Shown piece after piece: positions 42,471-51,500 of a stretch of 55,479 nucleotides of DNA. The stretch lies in the NCBI GenBank assembly GCA_028280445.1, contig JANQLU010000061.1:1-55479 (forward strand), read 5' to 3'. Source of the stretch: Pirellulaceae bacterium (GTDB lineage: Bacteria; Planctomycetota; Planctomycetia; Pirellulales; Pirellulaceae). Position numbers and translations under genes: made by a program. The notes beneath the pieces were generated by a model that saw only the letters and a list, made by a program, of their open reading frames with translations, was not told where the DNA came from and did not search any database. How positions within the stretch are numbered: the stretch's first letter is position 1; each line of letters begins with the position of its first letter.

Positions 42471-43349
42471 CTACCAGATTGTAATGCCAGGCTGCAAATC
42501 GATTTCCAATCGTTCGTTGACTTGCGATCGAACCAATTCGACTAGCCGGACCACTTCGTCACAAGTCGCATTGGGACCAGCAACAAAATAATTGGCGTCG
42601 CGGTCACTGATTTCGACGTCACCGACACGGGTTCCTTTGAGACCGGCCTGTTCGATCAATTTCGAGGCCGATTCTCCTCCGTGGTCTTTGAAGATGTAAG
42701 CCGCGTTTTCCGCGTAAGCCGGTTGACTGGCGCGTTGAACAATCCAAAGTTTTTGCAAACGTTTGGTCAGTTCTTCGGACGGCTCACTTTCAAATTCAAA
42801 TTCGGCAGAAACGATTGCCAACTCGGAAAGACTGCTTTGCCGATAAGCGAAATTCATCTCGTCGCGCGAGCGCGCCAAAACTTCACCGGTTCGCGTTACG
42901 ACCATGGCCGATTGAGCCCAAGTTCCGATGGCCACTCCATTGGCATCCGCATTGGAATGCAATGCCCCGCCAACGGTGCCTGGCAAACCGGCAAAATTTT
43001 CGGGCCCCGCCAAACCTTCGCGAACCGCTGTCGAAACAAAATGAGCAAGTTGTACGCCGCCGCCCGCGGAAATTTTGTTGCCGTTGACTTCGATTTTGCA
43101 AAACTCAGGCGCTGCCAAATGAATCACCAGGCCGGAAACCCCTTCGTCGCGAATGACGACACTCGAACCATTACCGATCATTCGAATTGGTAAATCGTGT
43201 TCGTTAAATCGTTTGATCAAACCGACGAGTTCATCAATATTCGTTGGTTCGGCATAATATTCCGCGACACCGCCCAACCGCAAACGAGTCAATGCAGCGA
43301 GGGGCTCGTTTTCACGAACAATGTGTTCAAATCCTTTAATGAGTTCCAT
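42471..43349 (-). CDS. murB: UDP-N-acetylmuramate dehydrogenase-like MurB
   Basis: A 292-residue FAD-dependent reductase that in the usual pathway makes UDP-MurNAc. FAD-binding blocks are clear: RLRLGGVAEYY (22-32), RMIGNGSSVVIRD (56-68), ENFAGLPGTVGGALHSNADANG (117-138), and FAYRQS (167-172) retains the conserved Arg. Further on, GESASKLIEQAGLKGTRVG is the family's end motif. Two catalytic positions look replaced: the Ser/Cys of GS-x-FKNP reads AAYIFKDH (Tyr218), and the C-terminal Glu of L-x-P-E reads LQPGITIW. If the eye alignment is right, the proton donor has changed. Planctomycete MurB homologues may share this. Otherwise length and order (next to ftsQ) are normal. Confidence 0.88.
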   Translation of the reverse strand: MELIKGFEHIVRENEPLAALTRLRLGGVAEYYAEPTNIDELVGLIKRFNEHDLPIRMIGNGSSVVIRDEGVSGLVIHLAAPEFCKIEVNGNKISAGGGVQLAHFVSTAVREGLAGPENFAGLPGTVGGALHSNADANGVAIGTWAQSAMVVTRTGEVLARSRDEMNFAYRQSSLSELAIVSAEFEFESEPSEELTKRLQKLWIVQRASQPAYAENAAYIFKDHGGESASKLIEQAGLKGTRVGDVEISDRDANYFVAGPNATCDEVVRLVELVRSQVNERLEIDLQPGITIW

Positions 43350-43440
43350 TGCAATCCCGGATCAAAGTCAGTTCGACAAGCAGGAGATCATTTTAAATTC
43401 AATCATCAGGATGTACAGACGGACGACAACGAGGATCCTT

Positions 43441-43536
43441 GAATCTTACAAGCGCGATGCGGTGGGCGAGTGGTTTTGTGCGGTCTGGGCCACCGTAGTC
43501 GAACCACACGCCCAGCGCTTCGTGCTTGTAAGCTTC
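43441..43536. repeat. C-type inverted repeat, copy C2
   Basis: GAATCTTACAAGCGCGATGC (from 43441) pairs with GCGCTTCGTGCTTGTAAG (to 43532) over about 30 bases with a few mismatches. It lies 16 bases past the stop of the ferredoxin-NADP reductase gene, and upstream of murB. It is the largest stand-alone C copy. Confidence 0.75.
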
Positions 43537-43552
43537 AACCGGGAAATCCTGC

Positions 43553-44302
43553 CTACCAATAACGCTCCAGCACAATTTGGCCGGGGTCTTTCGTTTTGTG
43601 TTTTTTGAGTCCGCGAGTCCCCAATTTTTCTTCCATTTCATCCAGCATGGCGGGATTTCCACATAACATGATGGAACAATTGTTTGCTGCAATTTCGCAA
43701 CCGGCCGCACGTTCGAGATTCCCATCGTCGAGCAATTGAGGGATACGTCCGCGTAGCGCACCGTCGGATTCGTCGCGAGTCAACGTCGGCACGTAGACAA
43801 ATTGTTCGGGATGGGATTTCGCGTATTCGGCAAATTCTTCTTGATATCCCAAATCCGCCCCATGCCTGACACCGTGAACGACTACAATTTTTTTGAAGCG
43901 ATCCCACGGTGTCGTCGTGCGTAACATCGCGATATACGGCGCCAAACCGGTTCCCGTGGCAACCAACCACAAATTTTCCGCATCGGGAGTTTTTTTAAGC
44001 GTGAAACTTCCCGCGGCTCGCTCGGCGACATCGATACTGTCTCCGACTTCCATCTTCCAAAGATGCGGCGTGAGTTCGCCATCTTCGACCAACACGATGA
44101 AAAACTCGATTTCCGGTCCGTGGGGACTGGCCACGCTATAGGGCCGATGAAGATGTTTTTCCGTACCCCGGTCAATTCCAACCTGCAAAAACTGGCCTGG
44201 CTCAAATTCTCGAACGCCCTCGACGGCGACGCGAATCGTAAATAAACCTTCGGTCCAGATTTTTTTGTGAGTGACTTTTCCTTGGCAAAATTTCAACGCC
44301 AT
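43553..44302 (-). CDS. fpr: Ferredoxin-NADP(+) reductase
   Basis: A 249-residue FAD enzyme that passes electrons between NADPH and ferredoxin or flavodoxin. It has the FAD motif RPYSVASP, the pyrophosphate motif LVATGTGLAPYIAMLR, MLCGNPAML, and a C-terminal ERYW with an aromatic at the end, as in the Fpr subfamily. The longest frame starts at 44470, but ATG 44302 (MALKFCQGKVTHKKI) fits the family. It is transcribed away from valS across a 231-base spacer. Subcellular location is cytosolic. Confidence 0.92.
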   Translation of the reverse strand: MALKFCQGKVTHKKIWTEGLFTIRVAVEGVREFEPGQFLQVGIDRGTEKHLHRPYSVASPHGPEIEFFIVLVEDGELTPHLWKMEVGDSIDVAERAAGSFTLKKTPDAENLWLVATGTGLAPYIAMLRTTTPWDRFKKIVVVHGVRHGADLGYQEEFAEYAKSHPEQFVYVPTLTRDESDGALRGRIPQLLDDGNLERAAGCEIAANNCSIMLCGNPAMLDEMEEKLGTRGLKKHKTKDPGQIVLERYW

Positions 44303-44533
44303 AGTTCCGATTCCTTTAGGTTGATTGCCATCTTCGGCGATAAAATCGCAACAATCAACTAAGGATTCATTAAAAAAACGGTTCCCGGATCTTTGGCCCT
44401 CGAAACTTGGCCCCGATGATCGGAGGGGTGAACCCGGAGGCGTCAATTTGAATCCTGTTGGGTGAAACACACAATTTCTCTAAATTATGTAATTCATGTT
44501 CACCATTTTTGAATTGCCAGGTCCCGAAACTCA

Positions 44534-47500
44534 ATGACCACGACGACTGAAATCCCGAATCGATTTGACTTTGCTGCCGCGACCGACCGGATCTACCAAA
44601 TGTGGGTCGATGGCGGTTACTTTCACGCTGAACCAGATTCCGACAAGCAGCCATTTACGATTGTGATTCCACCGCCAAATGTCACTGGAGCCTTGCACTT
44701 GGGACACGCGCTCAATAACACATTGCAGGACATCTTGATTCGGATGAAACGCATGCAGGGATTCAACACGCTCTGGATGCCGGGCACCGACCACGCTGGG
44801 ATCGCCACACAAGCACGCGTCGAAAAACGCTTAAAAGAGGAGGAAGGAAAAACGCGTCACGATTTGGGGCGGGAAAACCTGGTTGCCAGGATCTGGGAAT
44901 GGAAAGATCAATATGAATCTCGAATTCTCGGGCAACTTAAACAAATGGGATGCAGCTGCGATTGGGAGCGGACGCGGTTTACGTTGGACGATATTTGCGC
45001 CCGGGCCGTTCGACATTTCTTTTACGACCTGTTTCAAAAACAATTCATCTTTCGCGGTAAACGACTGGTTAATTGGGATACGTATTTGCAAACCGCGGTT
45101 AGCGATGACGAAGTTTTCTCGAAAAGTGTCAAAGGAAATTTTTGGCACTTGAAATATCCTGTCATCGATCCGAAGCCGGGAGAGCCGGAATTCGTTATTG
45201 TCGCGACAACGCGCCCTGAAACAATGCTTGGTGACACGGCGGTCGCCGTTCATCCTGATCCCGCTCGAGCATTGGACAAGGCCAAATTGGAGTTAGAAGA
45301 AAAATTGGCCAAGTCGTCGGAGTCGGAAAAAGAGGCGCTTCAATCACAGTTGCAGGATTTGGAAACTCGCCGCGCAGAAATGCTGCCGAGTTTGGAGTTG
45401 CTGCGCGATATGGCCAATGACGGTCGCAAAATTCGGTTGCCGCTGCTCGACCGAGAAATGCCCATGGTCATCGACACCTGGGCCAAGCCTGAATTGGGAT
45501 CCGGCTGCGTCAAAATCACACCCGCCCACGATCCAAACGACTATGAAGTTGGAAAACGTGCGGGACTGGAAATGATTAACGTCATGAATCCCAATGGGAC
45601 GATGAACGTCGAAGCGGGCCCGTACGAAAGCCTGACGCTTAAAGAGTGTCGCAAAAAAGTCGTCGCCGATCTCGATGAACTGGGATTACTCGATCAAACC
45701 GAAGAACGAGAAATCGAGCTTCCACATTCGGACCGCAGCAAGACGCCGATCGAACCGTATCTCGCCGATCAATGGTTCGTTCGAATGGAGGAGCTTGCGC
45801 AATCGGCAATCGACGCGGTCGACGATGGACGTGTCAAAATTTTTCCGACCCGCTATGCCAAAGGCTACGTTGACTGGTTGAGTGAAAAACGGGATTGGCC
45901 GGTTTCTCGACAGCTGTGGTGGGGACACCAGATTCCTGTTTGGTCGATGCCTTGTGACGATGCTGAGATCGAACAGGAGTTCATGGACAAAATTAAAGCG
46001 TTGCCTGCGTTTGATACATCGTCCAGCTCAATCCAGATCGAACCCTGTAGCGAACCGGACGAAGCCAAGCGGAAAAAACTGGAATTGCCCTACTCTACGA
46101 TTCACGTTTGCATCCGCGACGAAGGTGCAGAACTCGAATCGCAATTGGAGGCGATTGGATTGGTTCGCCAACAAGATGTTCTCGATACCTGGTTCAGTTC
46201 GGCGTTGTGGCCACATTCCACGTTGGGATGGCCCGACAAGACCGCGGAACTCGATTACTTTTACAAAACGTCGACACTGATTACCAGCCGCGACATCATC
46301 ACGTTGTGGGTTGCCCGAATGGTTTTGGCGGGACTGAACAACATGGGTGAAGTTCCGTTTGACGAAGTTTTTATTCACCCGAAAATCCTGGATGGGTATG
46401 GCGAAACCATGTCCAAAACCAAAGGGAATGGTATCGACCCGATAGATGTTATCAACAAATTTGGCCCCGACGCCTTACGGTACTCGATGTGTCATTTGAC
46501 CACGGACACCCAAGACGTTCGGATGCCAATTCAATTTGAATGTCCGCACTGTAACGAGAAAATTGATCAGACCAAAAAAAATCGCGAGCTGCCGGTTGTC
46601 GAGTGCATTCATTGCAAAAAATCTTTTTCGACACAGTGGGCCGAAAAACCTGATGAAATCGCTTTGCCGCGCGGTGCATCGGTTAGCGAACGATTTGAAA
46701 ATGGGCGCAATTTTACTAACAAGCTTTGGAACGCTTCTCGGTTCGCCATGATGAACCTTGACGGGTACTCGGCCGAACCGATCGACGAAGCACAATTGTT
46801 GCTGGAGGATCGTTGGATTTTGAGTCGATTGGCAACCGTTTCCAAAAACGCCACGCAAGCGTTGGAGCAGTATCACTACGGTGAAGCAGTTCGGTTGTTG
46901 TACGAATTTGCCTGGGATGATTTTTGCAGCTTCTATGTTGAGATTCTCAAAGATCGTTTTGCGGGCGAAGGTCGCGCTGTCGCGCAGCGGCTGATGGCAT
47001 TTACCTTGGACGCGATTTTGAGATTGTTACATCCGATCATGCCGTTTGTCACCGAAGAGATCTGGCAATTGCTCGGACAGTTTGCGCCTGAAAGAGGATT
47101 TGGCGAAACCGAAGCTGCAGCAAAAAGTTTGATGATCGCCTCGTGGCCCAATTTGCCCGACAAGTGGATCGATGCGGAAATTGAATCGCAATTCAAACAA
47201 TTTCAATTGGCACTGACGGCTTTGCGGGATATCCGCGCGCGGCAAAATGTCGATCGCAACACCGAGGTCGATTTTGTTGTTCGATGTGACGCAGTCACCG
47301 TCAAAATGCTCGAACCGATGAAGCCCTATTTTGCATCGATGGGCAAAGGCAATCTGACAGAGATCGGTGATCAACCGGAGATTCCGAAAATCAATGCCAC
47401 CGTTCCAGTCGGAGCGGTTGAAATTTTTGTTGATCTCAATGGCTTGATCGACGTTTCGGCGGAAATCGCAAGGTTGGAAAAAGAGGAGACGCGATTGCAA

Positions 47501-47659
47501 GGAATGATCGCCGGATCGGAAAAGAAACTTTCCAACGCAAGTTTCGTCGATCGCGCTCCAGCGGATGTCGTTGAAAAAGTCAGAGAGACACTGGCCAGCA
47601 ACAAAGAGCAGTTGTCTGCAACACAAAATGCAATCACAGAATTGCAGCAAATGAATTAG
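44534..47659 (+). CDS. valS: Valyl-tRNA synthetase with zinc-ribbon and coiled-coil insertions
   Basis: A 1041-residue class I synthetase charging tRNA-Val. It has the HIGH motif (LHLGH, near residue 54), the KMSKS-type MSKTK (626-630) and the C-terminal coiled-coil tRNA arm (ARLEKEETRLQGMIAGSEKKL). It is about 90 residues longer than the usual bacterial enzyme. One insertion is a charged helical segment in the editing domain (about 238-290: ALDKAKLELEEKLAKSSESE...). The other is a zinc ribbon (CPHC at 670-673 and CIHC at 691-694) just after the KMSKS region, where standard enzymes run straight into RNFTNKLWNA. Only the ribbon's four Cys are seen, so zinc binding is inferred. Confidence 0.95.
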   Translation: MTTTTEIPNRFDFAAATDRIYQMWVDGGYFHAEPDSDKQPFTIVIPPPNVTGALHLGHALNNTLQDILIRMKRMQGFNTLWMPGTDHAGIATQARVEKRLKEEEGKTRHDLGRENLVARIWEWKDQYESRILGQLKQMGCSCDWERTRFTLDDICARAVRHFFYDLFQKQFIFRGKRLVNWDTYLQTAVSDDEVFSKSVKGNFWHLKYPVIDPKPGEPEFVIVATTRPETMLGDTAVAVHPDPARALDKAKLELEEKLAKSSESEKEALQSQLQDLETRRAEMLPSLELLRDMANDGRKIRLPLLDREMPMVIDTWAKPELGSGCVKITPAHDPNDYEVGKRAGLEMINVMNPNGTMNVEAGPYESLTLKECRKKVVADLDELGLLDQTEEREIELPHSDRSKTPIEPYLADQWFVRMEELAQSAIDAVDDGRVKIFPTRYAKGYVDWLSEKRDWPVSRQLWWGHQIPVWSMPCDDAEIEQEFMDKIKALPAFDTSSSSIQIEPCSEPDEAKRKKLELPYSTIHVCIRDEGAELESQLEAIGLVRQQDVLDTWFSSALWPHSTLGWPDKTAELDYFYKTSTLITSRDIITLWVARMVLAGLNNMGEVPFDEVFIHPKILDGYGETMSKTKGNGIDPIDVINKFGPDALRYSMCHLTTDTQDVRMPIQFECPHCNEKIDQTKKNRELPVVECIHCKKSFSTQWAEKPDEIALPRGASVSERFENGRNFTNKLWNASRFAMMNLDGYSAEPIDEAQLLLEDRWILSRLATVSKNATQALEQYHYGEAVRLLYEFAWDDFCSFYVEILKDRFAGEGRAVAQRLMAFTLDAILRLLHPIMPFVTEEIWQLLGQFAPERGFGETEAAAKSLMIASWPNLPDKWIDAEIESQFKQFQLALTALRDIRARQNVDRNTEVDFVVRCDAVTVKMLEPMKPYFASMGKGNLTEIGDQPEIPKINATVPVGAVEIFVDLNGLIDVSAEIARLEKEETRLQGMIAGSEKKLSNASFVDRAPADVVEKVRETLASNKEQLSATQNAITELQQMN

Positions 47660-47662
47660 TGC

Positions 47663-47822
47663 GTAGGGCCGGTTCCCACCGGCCTTTTTTTTGGGTCGTC
47701 CGTTTTGCTGAATGTGAGCGGCAAGGCGCTAGCCGCCGGTACGAATCGCTCATGAACCGGCGGCTAGCGCCTCGCCGCTCACAATGGCATGTCCAAGATC
47801 GGCCGGTGGGAACCGGCCCTAC
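47663..47822. repeat. A-type repeat A6, split by a nested B-type palindrome
   Basis: The A arms 47663-47684 and 47801-47822 are perfect reverse complements. Between them lies a complete B repeat (47713-47783). So one palindromic family has inserted into, or been captured by, another, as in A3. The left arm starts four bases after the valS stop. Confidence 0.88.
47713..47783. repeat. B-type inverted repeat nested in A6
   Basis: The 28-base arms 47713-47740 and 47756-47783 match the B copy at 3539-3623 with one mismatch (CTCGCC for CTTGCC), with a shorter 15-base loop. It is the second complete copy in the window. Confidence 0.88.
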
Positions 47823-47826
47823 AGGC

Positions 47827-48165
47827 TTACTCGCTGCGTCGCCGGTATTTCAGCGTAACAATTACAAACAGGAAAAAACCAGACACCAGGTAAATACTTT
47901 TCGATTCGGCGACCGGAAAGTAATCTGGCAGATTGTAGATTTGAACCATGTCTGCCCAATTGTCTTTTTCATAGGCGATGAACTCGAACAGATCTTGTTC
48001 GGCAGCCAATGCTGCAAATTCATCGACTTCCTCGGGTGTTGGAAGAGACGTAAAGTTTTCGTTTCCAAACGAAACTTCGACTTTCGAATCGTTGACCAGA
48101 TCGGCATTGGCTAGCACTGGAAAACAAACGAAAACGAAAATGCCCAGAATCATCGATCTGCCCAC
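47827..48165 (-). CDS. Small exported protein with C-terminal membrane tail
   Basis: A 112-residue protein. GTG 48165 is preferred over an ATG at 48153, because AAGGAGA (minus strand, 48171-48177) lies 5 bases before it. The N-terminus has a signal peptide (MILGIFVFVCFPVLANA). The acidic middle (PEEVDEFAALAAEQDLFEF) precedes a single C-terminal helix followed by KYRRRSE. A helix plus basic end after a Pro-containing stretch recalls PEP-CTERM-type sorting signals, but the canonical motif is absent. Function unknown. Confidence 0.65.
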   Translation of the reverse strand: MGRSMILGIFVFVCFPVLANADLVNDSKVEVSFGNENFTSLPTPEEVDEFAALAAEQDLFEFIAYEKDNWADMVQIYNLPDYFPVAESKSIYLVSGFFLFVIVTLKYRRRSE

Positions 48166-48579
48166 GACGATCTCCTTATCTCACGATGAACTTTGGTGAA
48201 CGCTCAATTTTTTTTTGGCGTCATCAGTGTTGCTACAAAATCACAACCCGATGTTAGTGAGGGACCACGTCTGAGTGTTTGTAGTCCCACGCTTAAGCGT
48301 CGGTTGGCGATTTCTGTTGATGCAAAATCCTTGACAACAACCATGACGCCAGTCCTCAATTTTTTTCGGATCGTGAGAATCCAATTCTTTGCCCTGAATT
48401 ACTGGTGGTGTTAATTCCACTGCAGCATGGGAATGAAATGCCAATACGACCGGAAAAAATTTCTGGGCTTTCACGTCGTGCTGCCAAGTTAGGGTGGCTC
48501 AAACGGAGCGAATTCGTTGGTATCATGGGTGAAAGAAATCAACATGCTATCAAACATGTTTTCAACCCAACTGATATCG
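48166..48579. other. Spacer with one hairpin and the promoter of the large fusion gene
   Basis: The 414 bases separate divergent genes. At 48258-48294 a hairpin AGTGAGGGAC...GTCCCACGCT (8 of 10 paired) shares its sequence with the C3 repeat. The coding frame of the fusion gene is open back to 48517, but the first good signal peptide starts at 48580. Nothing else is recognised. Confidence 0.5.
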
Positions 48580-51500
48580 ATGAAACGACAAAGCACACTG
48601 CTGATTCTGCTTGCCTTGACCCTGTGTATCGCTCAACCTTTGACCGAGATCGCAGCACAACCATTGAAACTGTCCAATGGCCAAACGATTTGCATCATTG
48701 GAAATACGCTTGCCGAACGGATGCAGCATGACGGTTATCTGGAGGCGATGATTCAATTTCGTACCGCCGGAAAAAATATCACCATTCGAAACATGGGATT
48801 TTCCGCCGACGAAATTGATATTCGATTGCGAAGTGCAAATTTTGGCAGTCCCGAAAAATGGCTGACTAAACACAAAGCGGACGTGGTATTTGCCATGTTT
48901 GGTTACAACGAGTCGTTTGCCGGGGCCGAGGGGCTGGACGCCTTTAAAACGAAACTGGCGAATTGGATCAAACAAACGCAAACGCAGAAATTCAACAACT
49001 CGACGACTCCAACCATCGTGTTGTTTTCCCCAATTGCTCATGAAAACCTCAAAATCGCTGATTTGCCAGATGGATCCGACAACAACAAGCGTTTGGCGCT
49101 CTATACCAAGGCTATGAAAGCGGTTGCAAACGAGCACAAAATTACCTTTGTCGATTTGTTCACGGCCACGGAAGAGCTCTACGAACAGATCGCTGCCGAT
49201 TTGACGATCAATGGCGTTCATTTGAATTCCGAAGGCAACAAATACGTCGCCGGAATTATCGATGCGACCCTGTTCAAAAAATCGGCCAAACCATCAATGG
49301 AAAAACTGGAAGCGATTCGAGCTGCGGTCAAAGAGAAAAATTTCTTTTACTTCAATCGTTATCGAACCACCGACGGTTATTCGATTTACGGTGGGCGAGC
49401 GGGATTGAAATTTGTCAAAGGTCAAACCAACCGTACCGTCATGCAACGCGAGATGGAAATCCTCGACGTTCTGGCTGAGAACCGCGACAAAAAAATCTGG
49501 GCAATCGTCCAAGGAAAACCATTCAAGGTCGATGATTCAAACACACCGCCGTTCATCCCCGTGACCACCAACAAACCGGGAAAAGGTCCGGGTGGCAAAC
49601 ACATCTTTTTGTCGGGCGAAGATTCGATCAAAAAAATGACGGTCGCCGAAGGTTGCGAAGTGACCTTGTTTGCTTCGGAAGAAATGTTTCCGGAACTGAT
49701 CAGCCCCGTTCAAATGGCGTTTGATACCAAAGGCCGATTGTGGGTTGCGACTTGGCCGACGTATCCTCACTGGAAACCAAAAACAGAAATGAACGATCGG
49801 CTGCTCATCCTCGAAGATACCGACGATGATGGGAAAGCTGACAAGTGCACATCGTTTGCAAAAGACTTGCATAATCCGACAGGCTTCGAATTTTATCGCG
49901 ATGGCGTGATTGTTTCGATGGCACCCGATTTAGTGTTTTTGCGAGACACCGATGGTGACGATGTCGCCGACGAGCGAACGCGAATTTTGCACGGAATCGA
50001 TTCCGCCGACACGCACCACACGGCAAACAGTTTTACGATTGGCCCAGGCGGAGCGCTTTATTTCCAGGAAGGAACGTTTCATCATACGCAAATCGAATCG
50101 CCGCACAAAAAACCGGTTCGTTCGGCGAACGCTGGCGTATTTCGTTTTGAACCGCGAACTTTCAAAATTGACTGTTACGTTCCATTCCAATTTGCCAATC
50201 CACACGGCCATGTTTGGGACAAATGGGGGCAAGATATCATTCACGATGGGACATCGAGCACTCCCTACCACGGTGCTTTGTTCTCAGGACATCTCGAATT
50301 TCCTAACAAGCATCGACGACCACCGGTGGTTTACAATCGTCGAACGCGCCCCTGCCCGGCCACCGAATACCTGTCCAGCCGCCATTTTCCCAAAGAGTTC
50401 CAGGATAATTTGATTGTCGGCAATGTCATCGGATTCCAAGGGTTCTTGCGTTACAAAGTCGAAGATGATGGAGCAAGTTTCAAAGCGACCGAACTGCCAC
50501 CGTTGTTGAGTTCAACAGATCCCAATTTCCGTCCGGTCGATATTGAGGTCAGTCCGCGTGGCGATATCTATTTTGTCGATTGGCAAAACCCCATTATTGG
50601 CCACATGCAACACAATTTGCGTGACCCCAGCCGCGACAACGTGCACGGCCGCGTTTATCGCATTCGCTACAAAAATCGTCCGCTGTTAAAAGAGAAAAAA
50701 GTCAAAGATGAGTCGATTGCCAATTTGATCAAATTGCTCGAAGAACCAGAATATCGCGTTCGCAATCGCGCCAAAATCGAGTTGAGCGCTCGCGAAACCG
50801 TCGACGTGTTGAAAGAAGTCGATCGCTGGGTGGCGGAATTGGCGAAACGGCCGCGCGGTTCAGCGACGGAACAATTGTACCTCGAAGCGTTGTGGATGTA
50901 CCAATATCACAACGTCGTCAACAAAAAATTGCTGGAGCGAATTTTGGACTCCAGTGAGTTTCGCGTGCGAGCCGCAGGTACACGAGTGTTATGTTATTGG
51001 CGAGATCGTGTGAAACGGGCGATCCCGATTTTGAAAGAACTTGCGATGGACCAACACCCGCGTGTTCGACTCGAAGCGGTTCGCGCCGCCAGCTTTTTCA
51101 CGGATCCCGAGGCGCTCACGATCGTTTTGAATTCACTCGATCGTCCGTCGGATCGTTACATCGATTTTGTGCGGGGAGAAACCATGCGGGCGTTGGAGCC
51201 CCATTGGAAAACTCAATTGGCATCGGGCAAAAAATTAGATATCTCAGAAAAAGCTTCTGAGTTTCTGTTGAGTCAAGTCAATTCGATAGAGTTGTTGCGG
51301 CTGCCGATGAACAAAGTTGTTTGTCGTGAGTTGCTGCGACGCGCGGGGATTACCGATGAAATTCGAACGCGTGCCCTGGCTAAATACTCGGAACTCATTG
51401 GCCGCAAGCCAACAGAAATATTGCTTGAAGCCATTGGTTATCAAGACAACTCACCGACAGGCCCAAACGTTGTTTATGATCTTGGTCGGTTGTTGACGAT

